DNA of 64,000 bases from Pohlia nutans (Eukaryota; Streptophyta; Bryopsida; Bryales; Mniaceae), in assembly GCA_022496805.1 (NCBI GenBank), contig CM040103.1, positions 3,366,001-3,430,000 of the forward strand, given 5' to 3'. Below the pieces are notes generated by a model. The model saw only the letters and a list, made by a program, of their open reading frames with translations, was not told the DNA's origin and ran no database searches. Position numbers and translations under genes: made by a program. Shown in pieces: positions 1 to 12,996 of the stretch (its first letter is position 1; each line of letters starts with the position of its first letter).

Positions 1-85
1 TGTCCAATTGAGTCACTATGAACCAATCACACCAGGGAGTGCACTTAAAGTTAAGACTAAGAGCCACGTGAGTGCGTACTTTGGA

Positions 86-103
86 CCCCCCCCCCCCCCC
101 CCC
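86..103. repeat. Poly-C tract of 18
   Basis: An uninterrupted run of 18 C residues, so poly-G on the minus strand. Its length is easily miscounted in assembly. No function can be assigned. Confidence 0.9.
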
Positions 104-1196
104 TTTCGTCTCAGGCCGATCACTAGGACCAAATTTCTACTTTACTAAAATCGTAATTTAGTGTACGGGACACTGTTTTTCAACACTTAAACTATTTAGA
201 AATATAGTGTCCTTGTAGAAAAAAGCTTTTATTATAAATTTCAAAATGTTAAAAACCAGTTTAGGTAAACTTTGGATGTAGTGTTCCAATGACAAGTGAC
301 AACATTATAACAAACATGGCATGCTAGTTCATACCACTCTCATCATTTGAAAAGAATATGGAACATAATACTCTTAGTCAAAGTAGGAATAACAAGTGAC
401 AAAACTCCTATGTACTGTAGGGACACCATTTCTTGTCAGCTTTGAAGAAACTACAGTAAAACATCAATTCTCTAAATTGCAATTTCAATGTAGTACACTT
501 GACATAGTACATTTGATTGATTGTAGCTCATTTGTCACACATCCAAACTTTGTTATAGTAGTAAGATTAAAGAGGTAAAGTATAGCAATCTAATGCAAAA
601 TTGTTGATAGTTAGTTTCTATTATGACTATTTGTAGAAAAAAACCCATTATATTTGTTTGACCCTTTAACGTCCCGATTCAACATTCTTTTCAAAGATTC
701 ATTATAAAATGTTTGATAAACAACAAAAATGGAGTTGATGAACAAAGCTAGGTTGTAAATGTCAATGTGAAGATCCCATCTGTACGATTGGATTCATCAT
801 GTTTTTGTTAATACTTTTTTAGTTAATTTTGCAAGGTTTTCTCTTGAAATTCAATTAAAAATCTCTCATTAACACAAAAAGATTTAAAATTAGTGTAATG
901 AAATTGGAATAACATGCAATCCTAAATGGTATGGTTTCCATTCTTTGATTCTACTTATTTTGAAAAATCATGTTTAAAGTCTCACTTTTTGAACTAATAA
1001 TGAAATTTGACATAAACCAATTATGTTGTTTTTCAAAAAATCAAAATATATTTATTTTGGAAATCCAAATTGTACAAATGATAGTCAACTAACACAAGAA
1101 CCAAGAAAAATTTGGATGGATGAAAAACTGTAGAAGATGTAGTGTTGGAAAAGGTTACAATCTGTTCATCGTCCATTATACGGACGCAAGTGCAAG
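104..1196. other. AT-rich spacer, no gene seen
   Basis: Only short chance reading frames with no family resemblance. The last 30 bases contain a short palindrome (1171-1185) of the kind found near the ends of TTAA elements elsewhere in the window, so part of this stretch is probably eroded transposon sequence. Confidence 0.5.
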
Positions 1197-1524
1197 TTAA
1201 CCCTAAACGTCCCAGCGTCGAGAAACTAAATCACGAACATATTCAAGCCTTGTAACTTTCTCATACAACCTCGGATGATTTTCATCCAAGTCACTTTTGA
1301 AAGCCTACTAAATTCTCTACCTATTACAATGAATCCTTTATGATGGATAGTTGTTGATATTATTGGAGAGGCCTCCAACTACAAGTATGTCTAATTTGTT
1401 GGGTAGATTTTATGCTTGGAATGGTCTTCTCATTTACACCTCATGTACATTTGTGCCATGCTAATATCTGCTTTTGAGGCTAGAATCTACTTCCGTTCCA
1501 AGGGTTGGTGCATTTAGGGGTTAA
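1197..1524. mobile_element. TTAA-bounded MITE, about 328 bp (piggyBac-like)
   Basis: Starts TTAA-CCCTAAACGTCCCA and ends with TTTAGGGG-TTAA, so the ends are imperfect inverted repeats and the TTAA would be the target duplication. No coding capacity. TTAA targeting with CCC-starting ends is the hallmark of the piggyBac superfamily; the family assignment is inference because no transposase is present. Confidence 0.55.
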
Positions 1525-2999
1525 TTTGTTACCGAGGACCAACTTGCACCTAGCTTCATTGGTTGTAGTTAAAAACTCTCAATGGAATCGCGGCCAACTT
1601 TTGACTCTTTTGAACCATGACTGTAAATTTTCTTGCCTGGATGTGTAAGACAGGTGAAATTTTACCTTATCCCACATTCAACCAGCTCACATGATAGAGA
1701 CGGACTTGATGAGCTTATCAAGAATTTCCAGGAGCAAATTATTCACACTCTTGGCAGTCACACATGCCACGATGAATTGTTGAACTCCTCAACAACTGCA
1801 GAAGACTGAGACAGTTGGATAGGATTGAAATTGGGTAGAGAACAATGACCAATCTCTTTAGTTAAATTCCCATTTTGGATTAAAAAAATCCGGCTTCATG
1901 ATTTAACATTATTTTCAGATCATGGTTGAAACATCCACTTGAACAACCATTGACATACTATTGAATGTTAGAGAATTCTAATCTTATCTTCAATCTGATG
2001 AACTACCCAACAGGCTCTTTATTTGCGATGGTCTCCTTCGATCACATACAATGCATCAACCTTCAACTGCAAATAACGAGTTTGTTGACGTAGTTCGTTT
2101 ATCCATGCCTCAAGAACATGGGTGCTTATCACTGATTACTGCTTATCTCATTTTGTGTGTGTCATACTAATTTCTAAGGCACACACTATTTTGTCAAATC
2201 TCAAAGTTAGCAAGGGTTGAAATTTTTACTAAGTGATTGAAATCTTCAAATCACGCAAATTTTACATCCTAATGATATTTAGTATCACCTTTATTAATTT
2301 CCCACACACATTATAAACCCACCCTCACTAAATGGGATAATTAGTGTAGCAAGGTAAATAAATGAGAACACTAGTAGTAGAGCTGTAGTTTTTCATTCCT
2401 CACTTCCTGAAAATAGTGAACAGTGGCAGAATATTGTGATTATATTTTTGTCTTCTTGTGATCAAAAGCACTCACCAGCACTGACACAACCCATGTGCGA
2501 GGCGCGGTTCCGTTTATAGAAAGTGAAAAACGACACATTTCCTCCTAGTGGAAATGTATCATAGTCTTGCAAGGTACGAAAGAAAGTATATCATCCTTCA
2601 AATTGTTGTATTTTTGGAATTCCACCTTGGCAACGTTTATGGGTTCAGTACCTTGGCACTCGTCAGTTGAAATGTACATTTCAGGAAGATGTCGGTATGA
2701 GAGAAGCACAAAGTTGAGTGTAAATCTTGAGTGTGCATGGGGCTACACTTTAGATGCATGTGGAGGCCGGGCCGGACCGCCGGAGGGGTGGCTTGTTTGA
2801 TTGCTGGAAAGGTGTTAGTACCCCTGTACGTGTGTTGATGCCAAGGAGCCGTGAGTCATTGCAGTCCCCATCCTACATTTAAGACTTCCGTTTGACTCTG
2901 AGGCATTACGTCACACGATCGGTTATCCAATCTATATCTTGAACTGCCTACGTTACGTTATTGGTTTCAGGATCATGAAGACGAAACCATCCACACAAT
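1525..2999. other. Intergenic, no gene seen
   Basis: No recognisable coding sequence. A short GC-rich patch at about 2765-2790 stands out from the AT-rich surroundings but gives no identifiable product. Confidence 0.5.
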
Positions 3000-3665
3000 T
3001 GACATTTCAATTCTCTAGAAACTGATTTTATGGTCTTGATGCAAAACTGATTTTATGATCTGAAAATGCAAAAAAAATCAATTTGGAGGTGTGCACCTAT
3101 CAAAATACCTATGAAAAAAAAGCAAAATACTGCAAATACTTGAAAATACTATATTTGAAAATACAGTAAATACTTACAAATAAAACACAAGTACTCTGCA
3201 GCATTCTAATGTTTGGAAGTTTGTTATCTTGTTTTATTTTTTTGGATTGTGCTATCTTGTTTATGTTCCATTAGTGTATGTATTCCGATCTTGATCCCAT
3301 GTACCAACTCCTTTCATATTTTGAATTTTGTATAAATTTTTGTCCCAAACTGTATATGGATAAGTCACTCTTACTTATAAAATTCACAATAATCATAATT
3401 TTCTAAAATTTAACCCAAACTCTATTTAACTTTAAAGTCCCTCACCCTCTAAAATATCATTTTTGAGTATGCATTATGTAGTTCAAAGTAATATTATGAT
3501 CTTCCAATCCCACTGTTGGATGATTCTCTAATTTTGGCAAAATGTCTCCACTCTAGTTGAAAATACAATTGTATGGTTACTTTCCAATTTAATTCATTCT
3601 ATTTCTAGTAGTATCAATTGTAGTGGAAAAGCCTAGTGAAATCCACTGAACCTAGCTTCAGTACC
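3000..3665. repeat. Degenerate copy of the 5.8-kb TTAA element
   Basis: The interior (tracts such as ATCAAAATACCTATGAA, then TACTGCAAATACTTGAAAATAC and TTTGTTATCTTGTTTTATTT) matches the element at 5846-6655 in the same order, but the TTAA/CCCTTTAGTG ends are no longer clear. Interpreted as an old eroded copy; limits are approximate. Confidence 0.6.
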
Positions 3666-4081
3666 TTCAAAAAAAAGTGTTATAATAAGAAAATAAGGAA
3701 TACTCACTGATTTCTCCCTCAAATTATCAGTTTTTTTTCTTAGATTTAGAAAGTTCTCGATTAGGAAATTTTGAATTTCAACCGACTAATCTATAAGTAA
3801 AGGTCGGTTCTCCACAGACATTAGAGTTATCCAAAATCAGACCTTATGATTTACAACCTGTAAGGTGACCAATAATAATAGATTTTGACAAACATTGTTT
3901 ATGAATAGTCTGTTTGTACCTTCATGAATATTCCCTTAGGCTTGGAGGAAGTCGTGGGAACTCTCTCCTAGCATTAGAGAGGTAAAAGTTCAATACCCCA
4001 CAGTAATGTAAAGCCTTGCTTCAAATTATCCTCCAACTTGTCATAGAATATTGTTGCAATCTTTTTGAACTCAAAACGAGT

Positions 4082-4632
4082 TTAACCCCTACTTGCCCAT
4101 GCGACCTTTTTTTTTTAACAATTTAAAATTTTCATCCAATTTTTCTCATCCATCATGCACTTTTTGTAGTGTGGATATTTTACCTTAGATTTTATAGGAA
4201 GTAAGCTTCATGCATGTATGAGCCGATTAGAAAAGGGATGATTTGAGAATTTTTTTTGCCTGGTTTCATGTTGCAGTGATTCACCAAATAAATTTAAAAT
4301 CTTAGTTCAAAAGTGTTCAAAAGTGCTCTTGAAAAGCTCAACTCATAGAATCAATCATATCTCCAAAAAGAACAACACTTTCAGTATTTCACTTCAACCC
4401 ATCATAGCAAATTTCATCCACAAATTGTCAATATCTTGTTTGTAATCAAAACACAAAAGAATTTTGAATTTTGAGTTTCAAAATTTATAAAAAAGTATTG
4501 GTGATAGCAATCATAAATCTAACCGCATGGATAGAATTTAAAATTCATTACGTACAAATTGTATTCCTTTATCAAGTTCAAAAGATCCCTCTTAGTTGCA
4601 TTTCATAATGCATCTTTACAAAACTACCCAGT
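4082..4632 (-). mobile_element. TTAA element, 577-bp family, reversed and truncated
   Basis: Begins TTAACCCCTACTTGCCCATG, which corresponds to the right end of the copies at 25954-26530 and 48011-48587, and continues in reverse order through the same interior landmarks (TCATCCATCATGCACTTTTT, AAGCTTCATGCATG, CAATATCTTGTTTGTAAT). The far end stops around 4632 before the terminal repeat. Non-coding. Confidence 0.65.
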
Positions 4633-5702
4633 CTCGAGAGAGTTGTGGGCATTTAGAATTAACCCTTGTGAGCAAGTGAGGACATATGTGTCCATGTGCT
4701 TTGATTTTGAATTTGATGTACATCTGTTGTATTACTTCATAAGTTAGTTTGCAAAAAATCTGAAAAAATCATGGCCATTAGAAACCCTTTTAGGCATCAC
4801 TTCTGCAAATTTTCAGATTGATTGCAAACTATAATCCCTTTATTAATTCAACCACTTCCTTTGTATCTCAACCATATCCAGAAGATGAAAACCTTACAGG
4901 GGTTAAGGTGAGTTCAACAAGAGTTTCCACTTTGAGATATTCTTTTCGGTTAACTCTATGGAATTTTCTGATTCTCACAAAGTCTCTATTCTGGTCCAAA
5001 ACAGATCAATCCTGGAATCGTCAAGGCTAAATAACACATGCGGTGGATCCGTACAACAGATTTTTGTGTGACAGGCACAGAGGTTTACTTTTGACCCCAT
5101 GAGGAAGTTGTGCAAGCTGGGTTTGCTGCATTATTATACAGCCAGTTTACAGGGTATGCAGCACCTCCAGGAATGCATCCTCGAGTGACATCAACTTCGC
5201 CCGCCTGACAAGTATCGGTGCCCCTTTCAGACTCTGTGCTCACCATTCAAATTACAATAAATTTAAATACTTGAGGGCAGCCCCTCGCGCAGTCTTCCTG
5301 AGCTTGACACCTGGATGACAAGCTGGATGATCCTGGATCATTGCAAATTTGCGATGGACCCCATTTGACTTATTCAATGGCCCAGTCAAATTGAACACAT
5401 GCGGGCATGATCGAACTTTCGGGATGCCATGTTTCTTAGAAACTTCCGTCCAGGACATGTCACTGACAATAACAGAATCATGTTGGGAACTCTTTCCCCT
5501 TTTTTTTTCATTTGCAAAAGCCGTTCTATTGTAGCAGTCAACACAAGAGTATAAAGATCCATCCGGAATTGGAAGGTATATCTGGGTAGTGCCCCATCTT
5601 GGTCTTGGTGGTCAAATTAGTAGAATTTTTCTCAGTAATGTAGGAGGCTCTAAACTTGTCACTTTAAGGGCTGTGAATTTATGAGAACACAGGGAGAACT
5701 GA
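4633..5702. other. Intergenic, no gene seen
   Basis: A short stretch at about 4910-4965 resembles 42258-42310, so part of this is a dispersed repeat. Nothing else can be assigned. Confidence 0.45.
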
Positions 5703-6982
5703 GGGGCGGTTTACACTATGGACCAAGAAAATTAAATCATTTTCATGGTCATGGCTCTTGGGCAAGAGCCGTGACCATGAAAAATGCAATTTTAAATGAC
5801 TTGGTCACTCTCTGTAGTGTAAAGTGGATTTAGACCGGGACAAGTTTAACCCTTTAGTGCCCAGCTGACCACATTATGGTCACTACAACGTCCGAAATGT
5901 AAATAGCAGAGAATCCGTGAAGAATTGGAACTTCAGTTTTGAAGTTCAGATTTGCGCTTAAACATTACGCACCTTCCAGAAAAAGAAATTTTCAATTTGG
6001 AATCGTACAACTATCAAAATACCTATCAACAAAACACGAAAATACTGCAAATACTTGAAAATACAGTAATACTTACAAATACAGCACATGTACTATGTGG
6101 TATTTCTTATGTTTGGAAGTTTGTTATCTTGTTTTATTTTTTTGGATTGTGTTCTCTTCTTCATCTTCTACTAGTGTGTGTAATCCGATCTTGACTAATG
6201 TACCCACTCTTGTCAATTTTCAACGTATAAAATTTTGTCCTAAACCGTATATGGATAAGTCACTTTCACTTGTAAAATCCACATTAATTATGTGTGAATC
6301 TATTTTTGATATGAAAGATTGCAACGGAGAGGTGTTGACATAGGGCATAGCTGAACTTCTCTCTTTTCATTTTTGAAAATTTAACCCAAATTCTATTTAA
6401 CTTTGAAGTCACACACCCCCCAAAATCTCATTTTTGAGCGTGCATTATACCGTTCAAATACATACTATAATCTTTCAATCCCACCGTTGAATGATTCTCA
6501 AATTTTAATAAAATGTGTGCTCTCAAGTTGAAAATAGAATTGTACGGCTACTTCCTAATTTAATCCATTCTATTTTTGGTAGTCTCAATCACAATGGGAA
6601 AAACAACTGAAATCTAGTGCCCTGAGCTACAATACCCTGGGCACTAAAGGGTTAAGCTCATCATTCTCTCTTTTATCCTCCCCGTTTTCCTCCTTTCTCT
6701 TTAAATAATTGAACACTAGCCAATCGATGATTTTTGAGCCCCATGGTCTCCTAGATTATAGTTGAGTCGAGGCATTTGCTTCGACTCAACTAAAATCAAG
6801 GAGACCATGAAAACATTATCCATTTGGGAAATTTTAGCATTTTTGGGGACCTCAAAGTTAGTGGTCATTCTCCTTTTTTCAAGGTAGTGTAAAGCCAAAT
6901 GGGACCAAGAGCTCTTTTTGGGCCAATCACAAATTTTAGAATTCCACGGTCATGGCTCTTGGTCCATAGTGTAAACCGCCCC
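5703..6982. mobile_element. Tourist/Harbinger-like element split by a nested insertion
   Basis: The outer ends are an inverted repeat, GGGGCGGTTTACACTATGG at 5703 and its complement ending CCGCCCC at 6982. Both are flanked by TGA (5700-5702 and 6983-6985), a 3-bp target duplication as in PIF/Harbinger elements (usually TWA). The continuous element would be about 470 bp; the rest is the TTAA element at 5846-6655 inserted inside it. Internal inverted blocks such as GGTCATGGCTCTTGG occur near both ends. No transposase. Confidence 0.75.
5846..6655. mobile_element. TTAA-bounded element, 810 bp, near-perfect TIRs (piggyBac-like)
   Basis: TTAA at both ends with 15-bp perfect terminal inverted repeats (CCCTTTAGTGCCCAG and its complement). 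A palindrome TGACCACATTATGGTCA lies at 5866-5882, just inside the left end. It interrupts the Tourist-like element at 5703-6982, which shows that it moved as a discrete unit. Related sequence lies at 3000-3665 and 8727-8965. Non-autonomous. Confidence 0.8.
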
Positions 6983-6985
6983 TGA

Positions 6986-7559
6986 GCATTATTTTTCATT
7001 GGAAGACAAATCCAAGCATAGACCAACATACTTTGAATCAAAAAATTTGGATGCTCCTAAAATTAGTTATGAATTTCTGAAGTTGAAATGACATAGTTTC
7101 TAAAGTGGTGCTCTTCACCATGTGTACATCCAAAATTTCAAAATGTTCATTCTTGGTAGAGTGCGGGTTTAGAACTGTGGCGGGTTTAGAGCCCTCTACT
7201 TTAGACTCTTCATTCATGTTGGTCCTACTTGCTAGAGTTCCTCTCTCTCTCTAAACTAGGTATAATTCTTTATGTTGAAGAATTGATTTGAGAATATAGA
7301 AAAAAAGAATTCAAAGAAAGTCAATCTGATTTTTATTCCTTGAAAAAATGTTGAGTAAAATTATGTACAAGATGAAAGGAAAAATTAAATCATTAAAAAT
7401 TTGAACATAGAATTGAGATTTCTCAATCCAAATGATGAGAATGTTATAGCAAGCAATCTAAATCCTCTCTCTATATACATTTATTATTTTGTTATTTTAT
7501 TATTTTATTTTAATTAAAATTTTGAAGCATGAAAATTGACTTCAAATAAAATCCTATAC
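6986..7559. other. AT-rich spacer, no gene seen
   Basis: Low-complexity, AT-rich sequence without recognisable coding or terminal-repeat structure. Confidence 0.5.
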
Positions 7560-7770
7560 ATTAGATTTAACCAAAAAGTTAGCTCAAAGAGGAAAGTTTT
7601 AGCAAACTCCTCTTGAACTCCTCTTGAACTCATATTGAAATATAAATAGACCGAAAACTAGTTCATGATGAGTTTAGAGACAATCTAAAGCAAGCCACTG
7701 TCATTATTCTATACACCTCGCAATGACTTCTACACCTCCTACCAAAGCTCCAAGCCCATGGCCCACAAGG
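7560..7770 (-). repeat. Dispersed repeat, second copy at 42990-43205 inverted
   Basis: The reverse complement matches 42990-43205 over about 200 bp (for example CCATGGGCTTGGAG and CAATATGAGTTCAAGAGG, in the same order). No terminal structure was recognised, so the element class is unknown. Confidence 0.65.
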
Positions 7771-7954
7771 GGACAAGTTATGACACGACACTATTCAACC
7801 CAAACATAGCTCAAAAAGAGGTTAGAAAAAGCTTGAAAAGGGAGGTTGGCCTTCTTTTCGGTTAACTCTATTCCTTTTCTAGGAAAAACACGCTAATTGC
7901 TTGCAACATGTCAGACTCTTTCCAATCTTCACATCACTAATCCAAATTCAATGA

Positions 7955-8050
7955 ATATATATACATATACATATATATATATGTATATATATGTATATAT
8001 GTATATATATGTATATATGTATATATATGTATATATGTATATGTATATAT
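7955..8050. repeat. TA/TGTA microsatellite
   Basis: About 96 bp of alternating ATATAT and ATGTATAT units. Likely length-variable and able to form cruciforms. Confidence 0.9.
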
Positions 8051-8078
8051 TGTAAATACAATTTTTTAATTTTTTAAA

Positions 8079-8460
8079 TATATACATTAAGGTAGGTTGT
8101 TTGTTTATTTATTTTTGTTTGTTACATTGAGATCTCTCAAACTCTACGCCTCTCAGTCGCGTTTTTGGTACCGTCGGAAAGCTTTTGACAAGGAGGGGTA
8201 CACGAAGTTTGTTTCTTTGCTTTTGGACCTATTGTGTGAAATTTATGGATTTTTAATTGAATATTGTCACATTAAATTGAATTGAATTGTGAAAAGTGGA
8301 ATAAAAGGGTTTTTAATGTTATGAATTTTCAATCAAATTTTGTTACCATAGATAGAATTAAGTTATGGATAAAGCAAAAGCAAAAGTGAACTTATAAGGA
8401 GAGCACAAGAACGCATGGGAATACAGGGAACATTTAAGGCAAGGTACATAGCTACACTAG
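8079..8460 (+). repeat. Dispersed repeat family K, copy 1
   Basis: Starts TATACATTAAGGTAGG and ends ACACTAG before T. The same landmarks in the same order (TTTGTTACRTTGAGATCTC, AAAGTTATGAATTT, ATTATGGATAAA, GAACRC, CACTAG) occur at 29285-29658 and 29659-29955 and, reversed, at 12700-12996. No coding capacity. The CTAG-T 3' end is compatible with a Helitron but no terminal hairpin is evident. Confidence 0.6.
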
Positions 8461-8726
8461 TTTTAATTAAGATTTTAATGTTTTTCTAAATGTTGAATGT
8501 AGACAAAGTACTACTTTCTAAATGCTCAATGTAGACAAAGTACTACTTATAGCGACATAAATTTTTCTTCTAACTACTAATTGAAAAATAATAATAAAAT
8601 AAATCATACTCTCATAGAGCGTGTTCATTTTCAAATAAACTCTAAAAAAATTCACTAAAATTTGACATCCTAGGTACCAATCCAAGCCCTCAATTGTTCT
8701 TTCAATGGACAATGGTCATTTAGAGG

Positions 8727-8965
8727 TTTACCCTTTAGTGCCCAAGAAACTACATTATGGTCATTGTTGCCTTACTGTATATATATATATAAAGAAAATT
8801 CACAAATAATTGGATTTTGAATTGTGATGTTCAGAGTTGGAGACTTATAATATACATCTTCTAAAAAATCTATTTGGAAGCGTACAACTATCAAAATACA
8901 TATGAATAAAACATGAAACTACTGCAAATACTTGAAAGTACAATAAATACTTACATGTTTGTGAA
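8727..8965. mobile_element. Truncated copy of the 5.8-kb TTAA element
   Basis: Begins TTTA-CCCTTTAGTGCCCA (TTAA mutated to TTTA) followed by ACATTATGGTCATTG and the ATCAAAATACATATGAA...CTGCAAATACTTGAAA interior of the 5846-6655 element. The right end is missing. Confidence 0.65.
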
Positions 8966-9038
8966 GAGTTGTTGGTAGCAATTTGCATTTAGATTTGCAA
9001 TATGTACAAAGATGCCTCTTGTAGACTCATTTAAAGTA

Positions 9039-9436
9039 TTGGATTTTGTTTTATTTCTTTGCTTATCGTGTATGTTTAGGATGTGAACAGTTTTGTGATA
9101 TTGGATTTTGTTTCAATTCTTTGCTTACCCTCCAAGCTTAAAACGTGAACATTTTGTGATATTGGATTGTGTTTTAGTTCTTTGCTTACCCTCTAAGCTT
9201 ATGGTGTGAACAAATTTGTGATGTGGATTTTTGTTCCGATTCTTAACTTACCCTATAAGTTTAGAATGTGAACAGTTTTGTGATATTGGATTGCGTTTTA
9301 GTTTTTTTGCTTACCTTGTAAGCTTAGGATGTGAACAAATGCATGATATTGGATTTGGTTTCAATTCTTTGCTTATCTTGTAAGCTTAGCATTGAACAAT
9401 TTTGTGATATTGGATTTTGTTTTAATTCTTTGCTTG
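9039..9436. repeat. Tandem array, 61-63 bp unit, about 6.4 copies
   Basis: Successive units each contain TTGGATTTTGTTT, TTTGCTTACC, TAAGCTTA and GTGAACA...TTTGTGATA, with 61-63 bases per turn. Units differ at many positions, so the array is old. No coding frame is shared. Confidence 0.9.
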
Positions 9437-9979
9437 CACATTGAAGTCTCTGCCAACCAACATATATTTGGTAAAATATTTGGAATTTATTGGCTCTGGA
9501 CGAAAGGAGAAGAGGACTTGCATCAACAAAAACTGCATTCATAGTTTGAGAAGGTTCTTACATACTGTAGTTGTTGCTACTTGGGAACTGAGCCTTAGTT
9601 CCCAACATGAAATAAACACTACAAGCATAGGCGTCGTTTCTCACTCTTGAAGGTCATGTTCATTGTCGCTTTTCACTCTACACGCTTATCCTACCTGACA
9701 CATTGCACTCATCAAGTCCAACCATAAAATTGGTGAATACAAAGTGGCGCCGTTCGACTCACAAAAGGAGTGAAAAGCAACGCCTTCTCTTTGTAGTGAA
9801 ACTACATCTACAATACAATTGCATTGTGAAATCAGCTTTTAGTGACTCTTGGAACTTTGTGTTTGCACTACTAATGAGATATAGCTTCTAACTTGTAGAA
9901 ATGTTACGTGTTCATTCCAGGCGATCCAAAGCATGACATAGTATAGAGGACTTGAGGGTTACTAGCAAAAGAAAATGGT
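9437..9979. other. Intergenic, no gene seen
   Basis: Somewhat less AT-rich than its surroundings, with two short open frames, neither resembling a known protein. Confidence 0.45.
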
Positions 9980-10510
9980 GCTGTTTTCGACACTGTAATC
10001 ACAACCGTCCATTTTTTAGACAATGTACAGATTTCATTCACGTTTTCTCATTTGTCGTGCACTTTTTGCAAGGAAAAAAAGTACTACAAAATTCTATGGT
10101 AAGGTAGCTTCATGCATGTCTGATCCAATTAGAAAGGGGGTGATTTGTGAAAATTCCATGCCTTGTTTCATGTTGCTGTGATTCATTAAAAAAAATTTAA
10201 GAATTTAGTCTAAATGTGCTCTTGAAAAGATAAACTCATGCAATCAAGCAACCAAAAAATCTCCAAAAATCACTAGACTTAGAGTATTACATTTCAACTC
10301 ATCGCAATAAAAAATTGTCAATATCTTATTTGTAATTGAATTCAAAAATAATTTCAAATTTCAAATTTCAAATTTATACAAATATATTGGTGATAGCAAT
10401 CACATATCTAACCATATGGATAGAATCTACAATTTATAATATACAACTTTTATTCATACATCAAGTTCAAAATATCCCTCTTAGTCGCATTTTATAGTAC
10501 ATCTATGTTT
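9980..10510 (-). mobile_element. Degenerate reversed copy of the 577-bp TTAA family
   Basis: Shares in order with the reverse strand of 25954-26530: GTACAGATTTCATTC, TCGTGCACTTTTTGCA, TAGCTTCATGCATG, CAATATCTTATTTGTAAT, ATATCTAACCATATGGATAGA. Terminal TTAA and CCCC motifs are lost. A GTCC...AGAC palindrome remains at 10007-10021. Confidence 0.6.
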
Positions 10511-11910
10511 TATAAAAATATTTTTTTCTACCTTCTTTTCTTTTTCCTTATAAATTTTCAATTTTTTGTTAAGAATTTATTTTTAGCGACCTTGCTATGG
10601 TATTACAATACTATTTTTAGAAGAAACATTCAACGCCCCAAAAAATCCTTGAAGTGAAATTGCTCAAGACTCACTTTTTTCTATTTTGCAATCAACCTTG
10701 CTTTCATTTGTGGAAAAAAAGAAAAGAAAAGAGAAAGTGAAACTCAAGACTGTAAATGCCGAGTTCGTCTAGATCATATGCATACACAACTCTTCTAAAC
10801 AAAAAGCCCACATTCCTTGTTTCAATCATTAGAAACATCAACTTCTCTAGATTGAGGCCATAAAAAATGGTAAAGCTTTTATGGGAAAAAAGTCATTAAT
10901 TTTTAGAAATAGTAAATTTTTTAATGTTAGAACAATATCAAAGTATCTCACTTTGAAAAAATCTCATGGATACAGTTTTGATGTAGTTCAAATTGAGTTG
11001 GAAAGTAGACTTGAAAGCTCGCTTGAAAGATTTCCTTCCACAAAAATATTAAAACCCATGTGGGGGCAAGAACTAAATTCATTTAATTCTACTTAAGGTA
11101 AACTTTGAAAGACTTACAAAGACATGTAATTCCAAAATAGTTCCAAAAGAAATTCATTTATAGAATTTAATTTTTAAATTTTGAATTAAGATTTTATTTG
11201 AAATATTTGTGTTATTTCATTTAGTCCTTTCTAAATATCCTTTTTTAAAATTTATTTTATGGATTATTAATTTAAAATGACACTCCAAGTTCATTTAAAT
11301 GATTAACTATTTCTATCTCGAAAACTTGTCAAACATGGTAACAATCATAAAATGGTTGATTGAGCTCTGAAAGGCTAAAGCATGTTACTTTACATAATTA
11401 GTCATTTACATTACTTCACACACCAACAAATAGAAAATTGTATCATTTCAAATTTATACATAATTTTTTTTTGTTACAATAGTACTATGTTATAAGTCTC
11501 CAACTTTAAATATCACAATCAAAAATCAAATTGTTCATGGATTTTTTTTTTAATAATGTTTTTGACACATTAGTGACCACGATGTGGTCTCTATTATATA
11601 AATTGAACGCATTCTCCTATGCAACAAATATTTCAAATGCAAGGGCATTAAGATGTAACTATGGTTCATGTTACAACCTATGCACTCTCTACAATGACCG
11701 ATTTAGTCCCATGCTCTCAATTCCAACAAAATATTTAATTATCGTGATAACCAATATCATTTGCATGTTTGTCATATTTTGCATAATTCAAGTTCTATAA
11801 ATGTCAACTTCCTTCAATTTTTGTGTACAACACCTTAAAATGATGTTTACCAACATGCCAAGGCACAATTTTTTATTTTTTTTGAAGTTCTATGAAAAAA
11901 TTGACAAAAT
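10511..11910. other. AT-rich spacer, no gene seen
   Basis: Very AT-rich; several short frames without any recognisable protein signature. Possibly old repeats too diverged to identify by eye. Confidence 0.5.
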
Positions 11911-12497
11911 TCAACTCCTAAACGTACTAGGGTGTCCCTGGAATTGACAATTTGAGAAAAAACGTTTTAAACTACTATTTAGAAGAACATTTTGGAATTG
12001 ATATATAGATGAAAGTTCTAGATTTTGAATTTTAGATCCCATCCGTATGGTTCGATTCACTAATACTATCACCAATATTTAATTATAATATTTGAAAGTT
12101 AAAAATTAAAAATTCCTTCTTAATTTGATTACAAACAAAATTTTAATATTTCTTGATTAAATTTGTTGGAATGCATTTGAAATGAGATACTCTTAAACAA
12201 GGTGATTCTTTGAAATTTTTGTGTTTCTTAAATCTATGACCTCATTTTTGAAGGCCACTTTTGAACTACAGTCAATGCACTTTTGGCTTGGTCAACGACT
12301 TGACATACTTCTACATTTGTAATCTTAGAAAAACATGTAATCAAGTATGACTAAATCCAATCGTTAGATAAGACAAAAACTTGTTGAAGAGTCTCCAAAA
12401 AATTGGATGATTTTCATCCAAGGATTGATGACAACGTGAGAAAGGTTTGAATCTTTTAGTTGTCCACTTTCTGGACGCTTTGACATTTAGGGGTTAA
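11911..12497 (+). mobile_element. TTAA-type element, 587 bp (family B)
   Basis: Left end TCAA-CTCCTAAACGTACTAGG (TTAA mutated), right end CATTTAGGGG-TTAA. A palindrome GTCCACTTTCTGGAC at 12462-12476 sits just inside the right end. A second copy is spread over 23519-27017, where younger elements interrupt it. Non-coding. Confidence 0.7.
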
Positions 12498-12699
12498 TGT
12501 AGTTCTAAATTATAGCAAGTTTTAGACATGGCTAATTTTAAAATTCATTTTTTTTTCAAACCACAATTGAGTTTTTCTTCAAACTTCCATAGTAATGTGT
12601 TATATGTTATATACTACAACTTTCGCATATCCACTTTTGGACTATGTGTATTGATGCTTATGGTATGGTTGTTTGAATGGAAAATTTCAAATTAATACT

Positions 12700-12996
12700 C
12701 AATTTTGTTTGTCACTATATTGTTGGCCTTATGTTATCCGTAATTTAGTCATGTTTTTACTTTTTATTTTGTTTTTAGAATAATTTATCTATGATTTAAT
12801 TCAATATGTGGTGACAAAATTTATTTAAAAATTCATAACTTTCACACCATAAGTTCAAAAGTTACGAAACGACTTTCACGCTTCTCGTCGAGAGCTTTCC
12901 AAGAATGGAACCGGCGGACATACGGACCAAGAGATCTCAACTTAACATACAAAACAAACAATCTACCTTATTTAATGTATAGATTATTCTTATAAT
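12700..12996 (-). repeat. Dispersed repeat family K, reversed copy
   Basis: The reverse complement carries the family landmarks (TATACATTAAATAAGG, TTGAGATCTCTTGG, GTGAAAGTTATGAATTT, ATAAATTATTCTAAAA) found at 8079-8460 and 29285-29955. Ends are approximate. Confidence 0.55.

Noticed and set aside
7955..8050. Possible CRISPR-like or origin-like repeat
   Set aside because: A simple TA/TGTA microsatellite without spacer structure, in a eukaryotic context.
9039..9436. CRISPR-like array of regularly spaced repeats
   Set aside because: The entire 61-63 bp unit repeats with drift; there are no unique spacers, and the genome is a plant's.
11531..11800. 89-codon frame with hydrophobic tail
   Set aside because: AT-rich chance frame with no conserved motif or promoter context.
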